A DNA stretch of 64,000 nucleotides from contig CACZBW010000001.1 in NCBI GenBank assembly GCA_902779575.1, positions 1 through 64,000 on the forward strand. The letters are read 5' to 3'. Made by a program: the position numbers and the translations under genes. Of this stretch, positions 9,608-17,790 are shown in pieces. The DNA is from an uncultured Lachnospiraceae bacterium (lineage in GTDB: Bacteria > Bacillota > Clostridia > Lachnospirales > Lachnospiraceae). Within the stretch, counting starts at the first letter, position 1. Each line of letters begins with the position of its first letter. A model generated the notes under the pieces. That model had not been told where the DNA came from. It made no database searches and was given only the letters and a program-made list of their open reading frames with translations.

Positions 9608-9856
9608 TTACCATTCCACCTCCTCTTCGGGAATGGTATCGGACAAAGGAGTGTTAAGACCTTCAATCAGCTTTTCCCTCATACCGGGGATTGAAGTCAG
9701 ATTCAAGGTCTCCATGATCCCGAGGTAATCTTCTTCGCTGATCATCACAGCATTGCCGTCTTTGGTGGTGATATTGACAGGCTCATTAAAGCGAACGGTG
9801 TTTTGAACTATAGAGAAAACGTTCTTTCTGAAATCTGTAATTGTAGTGGTAGTCAT
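9608..9856 (-). CDS. YefM/Phd-type antitoxin
   Basis: Antitoxin of the Phd/YefM family, 82 residues. The N-terminal part (MTTTTITDFRKNVFSIVQ) forms the DNA-binding/dimer domain, and the acidic C-terminus (IPEEEVEW) is the kind that wraps the toxin. The start chosen has AAAGGAGG upstream; a longer frame to 9916 would run through the promoter. Family members repress their own operon together with the toxin. The palindrome over the -10 box fits that. Confidence 0.9.
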   Translation of the reverse strand: MTTTTITDFRKNVFSIVQNTVRFNEPVNITTKDGNAVMISEEDYLGIMETLNLTSIPGMREKLIEGLNTPLSDTIPEEEVEW

Positions 9857-9875
9857 ATGAAATCCTCCTTTCCTT

Positions 9876-9910
9876 GCGTACATTATAGTGTACGCTGCGG
9901 AAGAAATCAA
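9876..9910 (-). promoter_or_regulatory. toxin-antitoxin promoter with YefM-like operator
   Basis: On the minus strand TTGATT, 17-base spacer and perfect TATAAT form a promoter. A perfect inverted repeat GCGTACA-N6-TGTACGC (9876-9895) covers the -10 box. YefM operators in other bacteria are built around TGTACA cores, so autorepression is very likely. Confidence 0.8.
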
Positions 9911-9925
9911 TAACAAGAGGTTAAA

Positions 9926-9955
9926 GACCGGCGCAGATTGCCGGTCTCTTTTTTA
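9926..9955 (+). terminator. plus-strand terminator beyond the toxin-antitoxin pair
   Basis: GACCGGC and GCCGGTC pair around a seven-base loop, then TCTTTTTT. It points in the plus direction, so it does not serve the minus-strand toxin-antitoxin pair. It could have been the original terminator of the membrane-protein gene at 8316-9356. Confidence 0.75.
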
Positions 9956-10265
9956 TTTGGTTTCGTTTTATCTGGTGCAGTATACGAAAAATCGAACATG
10001 AAGAATATGTTTCATATGCACAATGTTACTGCCGTAAATGTTTTAAATGTAAAATAATAGTTGTAATGCATAGGTGCATATGATACCATAAAATAAGACA
10101 TATGTAATAATTCAATAATTGCCGCGCTCAGAGTCCGGCCTGTATTCTGACAATAATGGGAGCGGGATGGAAACGCAGTTCTGTTCTGCGTTTCATCCGC
10201 ATCCCTGTATATATAGCAACCAATCAACCCTTCATTTCAAAAAAAGCAAAGAAAGAGGTGGGCCT
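9956..10265 (+). promoter_or_regulatory. 310-base leader region of the TAXI gene
   Basis: No convincing ORF. A possible promoter is TTGTAA (10071-10076), 17 bases, TACCAT. Downstream lies a stable hairpin at 10162-10200: GAAACGCAG and CTGCGTTTC pair around TTCTGTT, extended by CATCCGC with GCGGGATG. No T-run follows, so it is more like a leader structure than a terminator. AGAAAGAGGTG precedes the start codon. Confidence 0.4.
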
Positions 10266-11225
10266 ATGTTTAAGAAACTGACTGCAGGACTTGTGACCGG
10301 TGTATGTGTTCTTGTATCTTTTGGAACTATGGCTGTTATGGCGGATGATCTGTACTTTGTGACGGGCGGCCCCATGGGCACTTACTATGCAGTGGGAAGT
10401 GCTCTGGCTGATGTGCTGAACCCTCTGCTGCCGGAGTCAAAACTTGTGATTGAATCCAGCGGGGCGTCCAGGGCCAATCTGGAAATGATCGAGGAAGGCG
10501 ACGCGCAGTTCGGCACAGTACAGAACGATGTCATGTATTATGCAAGCACCGGAACCAGCCTGTTTGACGGAGAGGATCCTTATACAAACTTCTCGGCGGT
10601 TGCCGGTCTGTATGATGAGACGATTCAGATCATCACATGTGATGATGCGATAAAAACGGTTGCGGATCTGGCAGGAAAGAAGGTTTCCGTCGGTGACGCG
10701 GGCTCCGGCGTGGAATTTAACGCGCGCGAGATTCTTGAGGCATACGGCCTGTCTTTTGATGATATTGAAGTTGTGAATGCTTCGTTCGGCGATTCTGCCA
10801 ACAGCCTGAGAGAAGGAGAACTGGACGCGGCATTTATCGTAGCAGGCGCCCCGACGGCAGCTGTGGAGGAACTCGCGGAGAACGCAAGCATCGGACTGGT
10901 CCAGCTGGATGAGGAACATATTGCGGCACTGAAGGATTCTTATAATTTCTATACGGACGCGGTTGTTCCGGCTGGAACCTATGCAGGCGTTGAAAAGGAT
11001 ATCGTGACTGTTTCCGTACGCGCGACCCTGGTTGCTTCCAATGCTGTCAGTGAAGACCTGGTTTACGATCTTCTGAAAGCCGCCTTCGAGAATAAGGACG
11101 CTCTGATTGAAAAGCAGGCAAAGTTTGAGTCTCTGAATGCGGAAGATGCTGTAAAGGGCATGAGCGTATCCTTCCATGCAGGCGCGAAGAAGTATTATGA
11201 AGAGCAGGGAATTACCGTTGAGTAA
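10266..11225 (+). CDS. TAXI-family TRAP transporter solute receptor
   Basis: Extracytoplasmic binding protein of the TAXI (TRAP-associated extracytoplasmic immunogenic) family, which feeds a TRAP permease and often binds glutamate-like or other carboxylates. The 319-residue product has a signal peptide ending near AVMA/DD and the family core: FVTGGPMGTYYAVG at the mature N-terminus, then ESSGASRANLEMI and VSVGDAGSGVE. The signal has no lipobox cysteine, so secretion by signal peptidase I is expected. It overlaps the DUF1850 gene by a few bases. No DctQ/DctM or fused permease gene follows, which is odd, since this receptor needs one to work in import. Confidence 0.9.
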   Translation: MFKKLTAGLVTGVCVLVSFGTMAVMADDLYFVTGGPMGTYYAVGSALADVLNPLLPESKLVIESSGASRANLEMIEEGDAQFGTVQNDVMYYASTGTSLFDGEDPYTNFSAVAGLYDETIQIITCDDAIKTVADLAGKKVSVGDAGSGVEFNAREILEAYGLSFDDIEVVNASFGDSANSLREGELDAAFIVAGAPTAAVEELAENASIGLVQLDEEHIAALKDSYNFYTDAVVPAGTYAGVEKDIVTVSVRATLVASNAVSEDLVYDLLKAAFENKDALIEKQAKFESLNAEDAVKGMSVSFHAGAKKYYEEQGITVE

Positions 11226-11742
11226 TCTTCGGATCCGGAGCAGGGCATTCATCTTTATCGCATTTATTGTGCTTATGGCATGCTTTGCTTTCACGAACAC
11301 CGCCTTCGCCTGCAGAGAGTCCGGAGGGGGAAGCCTGATTCTGGAGGATCCTTCCACTCAGAAGCAGTACGCTTCCTACGAGGTGAAAGCCGGGGACGTC
11401 TTCTCCATAGAATTCATTCACTCTGTAAATAAGAGTCCCGTGATCGATTATTTTGAGATACGGGAAGACGGGATCTATGGGATAAAGACGGTCTATTATG
11501 GCTTTGGGGCCGGCGTTCCGACGGAACTGGAAGAGGGACAGGAGCTCAGTTACGGGGAGGACGGCAGTATGATCATCTCCGGATTTGAACTGAAAATGAG
11601 CAGCCTGATCTATCGGGTTGGTACGGTTTCCGACCACATTCTGTGCCTGGAAGAAGGGACGGAGATCAGTCTTCGGGACCTCTGCGGGCGGAATGCCAGA
11701 GTCGCTTTCCGATTCGAACCGGAAATGCCGTCAACTGAATAA
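11218..11742 (+). CDS. DUF1850 protein, partner of TAXI-TRAP systems
   Basis: Secreted or membrane-attached protein of about 174 residues with an N-terminal hydrophobic signal (to about residue 31) and a DUF1850 core: FSIEFIHSVNKSPVIDYFEI and YYGFGAGVPTEL. DUF1850 genes usually lie between a TAXI receptor and a fused TRAP permease; the role is unknown. The TTG start overlaps the upstream stop codon (TTGAGTAA) and has AGGGA 7 bases upstream, giving coupled translation. An ATG at 11197 is the alternative. The gene is followed by a terminator, so the permease is missing from this operon. Confidence 0.8.
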   Translation: MSNLRIRSRAFIFIAFIVLMACFAFTNTAFACRESGGGSLILEDPSTQKQYASYEVKAGDVFSIEFIHSVNKSPVIDYFEIREDGIYGIKTVYYGFGAGVPTELEEGQELSYGEDGSMIISGFELKMSSLIYRVGTVSDHILCLEEGTEISLRDLCGRNARVAFRFEPEMPSTE

Positions 11743-11753
11743 TGATTTGCCAG

Positions 11754-11786
11754 AAAAGCCGGTCTCAGAAATGGGACCGGCTTTTG
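11754..11786 (+). terminator. terminator of the TAXI-DUF1850 operon
   Basis: AAAAGCCGGTC and GACCGGCTTTT form an 11-bp stem, with an A-tract before and T-tract after, so it may work in both directions. Confidence 0.85.
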
Positions 11787-11795
11787 TTATTACTT

Positions 11796-11824
11796 TTGAA
11801 AAAGTATACATTATATGTTATAGT
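11796..11824 (+). promoter_or_regulatory. promoter of the ABC exporter
   Basis: TTGAAA, 17-base spacer, TATAGT; the start codon follows about 60 bases downstream. Confidence 0.65.
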
Positions 11825-11882
11825 CGGATTAACTTGAGAGAACAGTATGCCGCGATGTGTTTTATAAGGAGGATCTTTGATT

Positions 11883-13784
11883 ATGCCGCCGTCAGGAAGA
11901 AGAGGGCCGGGAGGTCCGATGGGCAAATTTCTTACCGAGGAGGAGAAAAGCAGCCAGCCGAAGGTCACGCCTGCTCTGCTGAAAAGGATTTTCTCCTATC
12001 TGATGCCGTATAAGCTTCAGCTTGCTCTGGTGCTGGGCTGTATCGTGGTTTCATCCTTTTTCACCCTGCTGCCCTCGATCCTGACCGGAAAGATCCTGGA
12101 TGAGGGTCTCCTGAAGGGAGACCTGAACGCTCTGGTGCGCTATATTCTTCTGTCTCTTCTGGTGACGTTCCTCGCGAATCTCATCGGGCTTGCGGAAAGT
12201 TATATCAATACCTGGATGGCGCAGCATATCACATTTGACATGCGAAATCAGATGTACCGCCATCTGCAGGAGATGTCCCAGCGGTTTTTTACAGATAATA
12301 ACCAGGGGGACATTATCACGCGCATGACCAGCGACATCGATGGGGTTCAGTCTGTTATTTCCAACACCTTTTCGAGCATTCTGTCCAATGTCGTCACCCT
12401 TGTGATTGCCATGATCGCCATGTTCCAGAAGAACTGGATCCTGGCTCTGATCGGGATCGTGATCGTTCCCCTCTTTTCCATTCCGACCCGCAGAGCCGGG
12501 AAGACGAGGTGGTCGCTTACCAATGAATCCCAGGAATGCAATGATGAGATTAACGGGATCCTGAATGAGACGCTTTCCGTGAGCGGGCAGCTTCTGGTCA
12601 AGCTTTTCGGAAAGGAAGAGCAGGAATACAGCCGTTATGAGTCGGCGAACAGGCGGATGATCGGGCTGAACATCCGCGAGCGGATGGCGGGCCGCTGGTT
12701 TTTTGTGGTGCTGAGTACATTTACCAGCATCGGGCCCATGCTGATCTATTTTGTCGGCGGCCTCCTGATGATCCGCTATCATGCTTCTCTGACGGTCGGC
12801 GATATCACAGTCCTTGTAGCGCTTCTCGGGAAAATGTATATGCCGGTGAACAGTCTTTTGAATATTCAGGTCGACTGGATCCGCTCGATGGCTCTGTTTA
12901 CACGTATTTTCGATTACTTTGACGTTCCGGTGGAGATTCAGAACGCCCCGGACGCGATAATACCTTCGCAGGTCGAGGGAACAATCGAGTTTTCCCATGT
13001 CGGTTTTTCCTACGAGCCGTCCAGAAAGATCCTGAAGGATGTCAGTTTTACCCTTCATGCCGGAAAGAGCATTGCCATCGTGGGACCTTCGGGATCGGGC
13101 AAGAGTACGATTATCAACCTGATCCCGCGTCTTTATGACGTGGAGGAGGGGAGCGTCATGTTTGACGGGATCGATGTGCGGAAACTGGATCTTGCCTTTC
13201 TCCGGGAACAGATCGGGATCGTTTCCCAGGAAACCTATCTTTTTAACGGGAGCATACGGGAGAATCTTCTCTATGCAAAACCGGACGCTTCTGAGGAAGA
13301 AATGATAAGTGCGCTGAAAAAAGCGAATATTTATGACTTTGTAGAGAAGCAGGAGGCGGGCCTGGATACCCTTGTCGGAAACCGGGGCCTGAAGCTTTCG
13401 GGAGGAGAGAAGCAGAGGATCTCGATCGCCAGGATTCTTTTGAAAAATCCTTCGATCTTTATTTTTGACGAGGCGACGTCAGCGCTGGATTCCATCTCGG
13501 AGCAGAAGATCCAGGAGGCCATCGATCCGATTATCCGGACCCATACCAGTATCCTGATTGCCCACCGCCTGTCCACGATTCTGGCTGCGGACGAGATCCT
13601 GGTGGTACAGGACGGCAGAATTGTGGAACGGGGAAGCCACAAGGAGCTTGTAAAGGCGGGCGGCGTCTACACGCAGCTCTATGAGACACAATTCTCGAAA
13701 GCGCTCGTCGAACCGGAGAATGAGGGACTCAGCGAGCTGGAGCAGTATATCTGGGGTCAGCAGCCCGCGGACGAGCCCGGATAA
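11883..13784 (+). CDS. ABC exporter, fused membrane and ATPase domains
   Basis: Half-size ABC exporter of 633 residues, expected to act as a homodimer exporting lipids, peptides or drugs. A Gly/Pro/Arg-rich N-terminus precedes six membrane helices (about 35-330), then the ATPase: Walker [10 protein letters not shown] near residue 402, signature LSGGEKQR near 506, Walker B IFIFDEATSALD near 525, and the H-loop histidine in AHRLST. All catalytic motifs are intact. ATG 11883 has AAGGAGG upstream. It is alone, without a second half-transporter, and a MATE pump follows 136 bases later, so the pair may serve efflux. The substrate cannot be told from sequence. Confidence 0.9.
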   Translation: MPPSGRRGPGGPMGKFLTEEEKSSQPKVTPALLKRIFSYLMPYKLQLALVLGCIVVSSFFTLLPSILTGKILDEGLLKGDLNALVRYILLSLLVTFLANLIGLAESYINTWMAQHITFDMRNQMYRHLQEMSQRFFTDNNQGDIITRMTSDIDGVQSVISNTFSSILSNVVTLVIAMIAMFQKNWILALIGIVIVPLFSIPTRRAGKTRWSLTNESQECNDEINGILNETLSVSGQLLVKLFGKEEQEYSRYESANRRMIGLNIRERMAGRWFFVVLSTFTSIGPMLIYFVGGLLMIRYHASLTVGDITVLVALLGKMYMPVNSLLNIQVDWIRSMALFTRIFDYFDVPVEIQNAPDAIIPSQVEGTIEFSHVGFSYEPSRKILKDVSFTLHAGKSIAIVGPSGSGKSTIINLIPRLYDVEEGSVMFDGIDVRKLDLAFLREQIGIVSQETYLFNGSIRENLLYAKPDASEEEMISALKKANIYDFVEKQEAGLDTLVGNRGLKLSGGEKQRISIARILLKNPSIFIFDEATSALDSISEQKIQEAIDPIIRTHTSILIAHRLSTILAADEILVVQDGRIVERGSHKELVKAGGVYTQLYETQFSKALVEPENEGLSELEQYIWGQQPADEPG

Positions 13785-13920
13785 ATGCGGCGGAACTTTC
13801 AGTCCGGATCATGCTTTCGGCCGGAATATGAGTTCGCGCTGCGGAAATGAATACAGTATACTTTTTGAAATGATCATGATATACAGAGAAATCAGCCGTG
13901 GATAGTCAGAGAGGTTTATC

Positions 13921-15282
13921 GTGAGAAATACAGAAACCGTTGAAATTGATAAGGGAATTTTTAATCAGAGATTATTTGAGCTTGCACTTCCTTTTGCCTT
14001 CCAGAGCCTGATGCTGGCGTCCGTCGCGGCGGCGGATGCCCTGATGCTTGGCAGGATCGCCCAGAATGAGATGACGGCGGTGTCGCTGGCGACACAGATT
14101 CAGTTTGTACAGAACATGTTCCTCGCGGCAGTGACAGCTGCCGGCGCGATTCTCGGCGCCCAGTATTACGGCAAGGGGGACAGAAAAACCCTGCAGAAGC
14201 TTTTTCACCTGATGCTCTTTTTTGCAGGCCTGATCTCCCTGTTATTCTTCGGGGCCTGTGAATTTATTCCAGGCCTGCTGATGCGGGTTTTCGCGCATGA
14301 TCCGGAACTGGTCCGGATCGGCAGCGCCTATCTGCGCATAGCCGGCTGGTCCTATCTGCTGACCGGAATTTCCCAGTGCTATCTTACCATGATGAAGGTG
14401 ACAGACCATATGAAACCCTGCGCCTGGGTCAGTTTCAGCGCAGTGATGTGCAACATTCTCCTGAATGCTTTATTCATCTTCGGACTATTCGGCCTGCCTT
14501 CCATGCAGTCGAGAGGTGCGGCTCTTGCGACGACCCTGTCCAGAGTTCTGGAACTTGTCCTGTGCCTGATCATCAGCTTCCGGAGCGGTTATATCCGCCC
14601 TGCCTGGAACAGGCTTTTCGCGCTGGACCGCCTGCTGACCATTGATTTCGAAAGGCAGTGCCTGCCGCTTCTGGGCGGCGGACTGCTCTGGGGCGTCGGA
14701 TTTACTTCCTATACGGCGATCATGGGACATATGGACGCGGACGCCGCCGCGGCAAATTCGGTGTCTGCCGTAATCCGCGACCTGATCTGCTGCGCCTGCA
14801 ACGGTATCGGCAGCGCCGCCGGGATTATGGTCGGAAATGAACTCGGCGCCGGAAGACTGGAGCGCGGGAAAGCTTACGGAATCCGTCTGAAGAATATTTC
14901 CTGGGTGATCGGGTTCGGATCGACAGCGCTTGTTCTGGCGCTGACCCCTCTGGTTGTGCGGATGGTGATCCTGACGGAGGAAGCGCAGAGCTATCTGACC
15001 GGCATGATGATTATCATGGGCATCTACATGATCGGAAGATGCGTGAATACCATCACAATCAACGGCGTTCTGGACGGCGGGGGAGATACGCTTTTTGACA
15101 TGTACAGTCTCGCGGTCTGTATGTGGGGGATTGCGATTCCGCTGGCTTTGCTGGGCGCATTTGTCTTCCACTGGCATGTCCTGCTGGTTTACGCCTGCAC
15201 ATGCCTGGACGAGGTGGGCAAGATCCCGTGGGTCATGTACCGCTTCCGAAAATATAAATGGGTGCAGAACCTGACGAGGTAA
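13921..15282 (+). CDS. MATE-family efflux protein
   Basis: Cation-coupled multidrug and toxin extrusion pump of 453 residues with about twelve hydrophobic helices in two related halves. MATE hallmarks are visible: the helix-1 region LALPFAFQSLMLASVAAADALMLG is represented by LALPFAFQSL and DALMLGRI, plus AAGAILGAQYYGKGD and IMVGNELGAGRLERG in the two halves. The GTG start has GAGAGG 6 bases upstream. It follows the ABC exporter on the same strand and is followed 66 bases later by a MaoC-like gene; shared transcription is possible. Substrate unknown. Confidence 0.9.
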   Translation: MRNTETVEIDKGIFNQRLFELALPFAFQSLMLASVAAADALMLGRIAQNEMTAVSLATQIQFVQNMFLAAVTAAGAILGAQYYGKGDRKTLQKLFHLMLFFAGLISLLFFGACEFIPGLLMRVFAHDPELVRIGSAYLRIAGWSYLLTGISQCYLTMMKVTDHMKPCAWVSFSAVMCNILLNALFIFGLFGLPSMQSRGAALATTLSRVLELVLCLIISFRSGYIRPAWNRLFALDRLLTIDFERQCLPLLGGGLLWGVGFTSYTAIMGHMDADAAAANSVSAVIRDLICCACNGIGSAAGIMVGNELGAGRLERGKAYGIRLKNISWVIGFGSTALVLALTPLVVRMVILTEEAQSYLTGMMIIMGIYMIGRCVNTITINGVLDGGGDTLFDMYSLAVCMWGIAIPLALLGAFVFHWHVLLVYACTCLDEVGKIPWVMYRFRKYKWVQNLTR

Positions 15283-15348
15283 CCAGAGAAAAAGGACAGT
15301 ATGATCGATACAGACAGATGTCGGAAAATGTAAAAGGAGGTAAATGCT

Positions 15349-15768
15349 ATGTCGAAAATACCCTATGAAGTCGGCCGTTCCGTCCAGGTGAGCAAGACGA
15401 TCGGCGAGTCGGACGTCTATCTGTTTGCCGGCATTACCGGTGATTTCTTCCGGAACCATATTGATGAGGAATATATGAAGACGACTCCCTACGGGCACAG
15501 GATCGCCCACGGCGTTCTCTCCCTTGCCCTGGCGAGTACGGCTTCCTCCAAATTTACCGAGGACTGTCCGGTTCCGGTCGTTTCCGCCGGATATGATCAT
15601 GTGCGTTTTATCGCGCCTGTTTTTATCGGGGACACATTGACCGTTCACTATGTCTGCGATCAGATCGATGAAGAGAAGATGAGATCCTACGCGAAGATTG
15701 AGGTGACCAATCAGAAGCAGGAGCTGGTTATGGTCGCCATACATATCCTGAAGTATTTTGAGAAATAA
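15349..15768 (+). CDS. MaoC-like hot-dog dehydratase/thioesterase
   Basis: Small (139-residue) single hot-dog domain protein of the MaoC family, which includes (R)-specific enoyl-CoA hydratases. The hydratase motif region is GDFFRNHIDEEY followed by GHRIAHGVLSL, with an Asp and a His in the catalytic positions (about 31 and 36). The domain is complete and about the usual length. AAAGGAGGTAAAT precedes the ATG. It is followed within 33 bases by a small protein gene, suggesting an operon. Without fatty-acid or polymer genes nearby, the true acyl-CoA substrate is unclear. Confidence 0.85.
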   Translation: MSKIPYEVGRSVQVSKTIGESDVYLFAGITGDFFRNHIDEEYMKTTPYGHRIAHGVLSLALASTASSKFTEDCPVPVVSAGYDHVRFIAPVFIGDTLTVHYVCDQIDEEKMRSYAKIEVTNQKQELVMVAIHILKYFEK

Positions 15769-15801
15769 AGTCCGGAACTGACTTAGAAAGGTTTTTGAAA
15801 G

Positions 15802-16092
15802 ATGTATATGAGTATCGGGGAGATGCTGGATGAACTGGCCTTGAAAGCCAGGAAGGATCCGCAGCTGAAGGAAGATCTGAAAGCAACCAGACTGGCTCCC
15901 AATCCGCTGGCTGCTTTCTGTGAAAAGTGCCGGTCCTGCGGTTATCCGGTCTATGATATGGATCTGCTGCAGGCGGGAGAGGAGGCGTACGCTGCCATGC
16001 GCAGAAGCACAAACGGCGGCGGAGAGAATTCTCCCCTTCTGGAAGGCGAAGACGATTATTATGAGATGTTCTTTGCCGGACTGGAGGAGTGA
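15802..16092 (+). CDS. small Cys-containing protein, possibly Nif11-like
   Basis: A 96-residue protein of uncertain family. The N-terminal half (IGEMLDELALKARKDPQLKE, then a short helix and CEKCRSCGYPVY) resembles the helical leader domain called Nif11, found in some nitrogen-fixation proteins and in leader parts of ribosomally made peptide precursors. The C-terminal part is NGGG-containing and acidic (MRRSTNGGGENSP, then EGEDDYYEMFF). No maturation enzyme or dedicated peptide exporter lies beside it, although an ABC exporter and a MATE pump are upstream. AGAAAGG precedes the start. The Nif11 link is my reading of the pattern, not proven. Confidence 0.55.
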   Translation: MYMSIGEMLDELALKARKDPQLKEDLKATRLAPNPLAAFCEKCRSCGYPVYDMDLLQAGEEAYAAMRRSTNGGGENSPLLEGEDDYYEMFFAGLEE

Positions 16093-16204
16093 CGGCGCTG
16101 CCTGACCCCGCAGACCTGTGATCGGACCTGCGGGCGGGCAGTATGCCATTAGAACAGGGCTTCCTGTCTGAAGCACGGAATGCGAATCCTTTTTATTTTG
16201 TGCC

Positions 16205-16233
16205 TTGTCAAACAGAAAAGCAATTGTTATACT
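16205..16233 (+). promoter_or_regulatory. promoter of the ROK regulator gene
   Basis: TTGTCA, 17-base spacer, TATACT, about 118 bases ahead of the chosen start codon. A second TTGTCA lies just downstream of the -10 box. Confidence 0.7.
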
Positions 16234-16351
16234 CTTGTCAGAGTATTTTTACTTTTATAAAAGTCGGAAGATTATGGCAGGGAAGGATGGCGCGGAAAAG
16301 GGTTTCGGATTTTTCGGGCGGTACATAAAGATCCCGGCGGAGGGTTATTCT

Positions 16352-17470
16352 ATGGCCAGCAAGATCGAACTCAGACAGATTAATCGGAATAATATTTATC
16401 GCTGCATATACGAGAGCGGCGGTATATCCAGGCAGGAGATCGCGCTGAAGACCGGACTGAGCATTCCGACGATCATTCAGAATCTTTCGGATCTGGAGGG
16501 AAGGAATCTGATCACCGCGGACGGCGTATTTCAGTCCACGGGAGGGCGCAGGGCCAGGGTGATCCGCTGCGTTCTTGACGCTGCCTACGGAATCGGGATT
16601 GATATTACGCAGAATCATGTCACCATCGTCGTAGTGGATCTCTCCGGCGATATCGTATGCGGCGGCGTGAGGGAAAAGTTCCCCTACCAGGATACAGAGC
16701 ATTATTATGATACTCTGGCGTTTAAGCTGGAACAGCTTCTGGAACGGAACGGAATTGACCGGAAGAAGGTGCTCGGAGTGGGTATTTCGATGCCCTGCAT
16801 CGTTGACACAGCGAGAAATTACGTCACTTACGGAAGACTTCTCGGAGCGCCTGCGGACATTTACAAACGCTTTGCGTCCAGGCTTCCTTACCGCGTGGAA
16901 ATCTTCAATGACGCCAATTCCGGAGGCTTTGCCGAGACGTGGAAGTCCGAGCAGGAGAACATGGTTTTCTATCTGATGCTCAGTAATTCCGTCGGCGGGG
17001 CGATCATTGACCGCGACGAGATTTATCTGGGAGACAATTTCCGCAGTTCGGAAATCGGACATCTGAAGATCGTGCCGGACGGAGCTCCCTGCTACTGCGG
17101 GCAGAAGGGCTGCGTCAATGCCTACTGTTCCGCGCAGCTGCTCTCAGACCGGACGGACGGCAATCTGGAGCAGTTTTTCGCGAAAGTGGACGAAGGGGAT
17201 CCGGAATGCGTGCAGGCTCTGGATACTTATCTGGATTATCTGGCTGTGACTGTGATTAACCTCCGTATGATGCTTGACTGCGGGATTATTCTCGGAGGCT
17301 ATGTGGGAGCCTATATGGACCGCTGCGTGGAGAAGCTGCGGGAGCGGATTACGAAGCTTAACCCTTACGAGACAGACAGTGGTTTCGTACAGCCTTGCCA
17401 CTATAAGACGGAGGCTTCCGCTGTCGGAGCGGGTCTTCCTTTTATCAAGAAATTCATGATGGAGATCTGA
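16352..17470 (+). CDS. ROK-family transcriptional regulator
   Basis: Sugar-responsive repressor of the NagC/XylR (ROK) type, 372 residues. An N-terminal winged helix-turn-helix (about 5-65: SRQEIALKTGLSIPTI) precedes a ROK domain with a DxGxx-like nucleotide/sugar fold and the ROK zinc site CYCGQKGCVNAYCS near residue 250. The start has CGGAGGG about 8 bases upstream; the frame extends into the promoter if earlier starts are used. It ends in its own terminator and precedes a ribose/polyol-type ABC operon, which it probably controls in response to the imported sugar. Confidence 0.9.
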   Translation: MASKIELRQINRNNIYRCIYESGGISRQEIALKTGLSIPTIIQNLSDLEGRNLITADGVFQSTGGRRARVIRCVLDAAYGIGIDITQNHVTIVVVDLSGDIVCGGVREKFPYQDTEHYYDTLAFKLEQLLERNGIDRKKVLGVGISMPCIVDTARNYVTYGRLLGAPADIYKRFASRLPYRVEIFNDANSGGFAETWKSEQENMVFYLMLSNSVGGAIIDRDEIYLGDNFRSSEIGHLKIVPDGAPCYCGQKGCVNAYCSAQLLSDRTDGNLEQFFAKVDEGDPECVQALDTYLDYLAVTVINLRMMLDCGIILGGYVGAYMDRCVEKLRERITKLNPYETDSGFVQPCHYKTEASAVGAGLPFIKKFMMEI

Positions 17471-17534
17471 TTCGGGATTTTGCCGGACAGACTTCAGGAC
17501 CCGGAAGATAAAAGACAATAGAGAAAATGTAGGC

Positions 17535-17573
17535 ACAGCCGGTGGAAAACGATCATTCCACCGGCTGTTTTTG
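17535..17573 (+). terminator. terminator after the ROK gene
   Basis: ACAGCCGGTGGAA and TTCCACCGGCTGT form a perfect 13-bp stem around an eight-base loop, followed by TTTT. Confidence 0.9.
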
Positions 17574-17664
17574 TGCATAATTTCCAAAGCAGTTCGCTGA
17601 ATTTCTGTAGTAATGCCGAATATGAATTGGGGGATTGACTTTCAACTGCTGCTGAACTATTATT

Positions 17665-17693
17665 TTGTTGTACAAAGTTACATAAAGTATATT
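17665..17693 (+). promoter_or_regulatory. promoter of the sugar ABC operon
   Basis: TTGTTG, 17-base spacer, TATATT. Between it and the ATPase start lies a leader with a GC-rich hairpin (GTCCGG-ATG-CCGGAC, 17726-17740). Several GTTACA/TTACAA sequences around the promoter could be regulator half-sites. Confidence 0.55.
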
Positions 17694-17790
17694 TATAAAA
17701 GTTGTTACAAGAATAACGAATTGACGTCCGGATGCCGGACCCGCGAACGCGTGCGGGCAGTTCGCTGAGCGAGGAAAAGGAGGTGAAGCG

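Noticed and set aside
14485-16176. 563-residue minus-strand ORF under the MATE and MaoC genes
   Set aside because: Shadow frame of genes with strong family evidence; His/Gln-rich and without family features.
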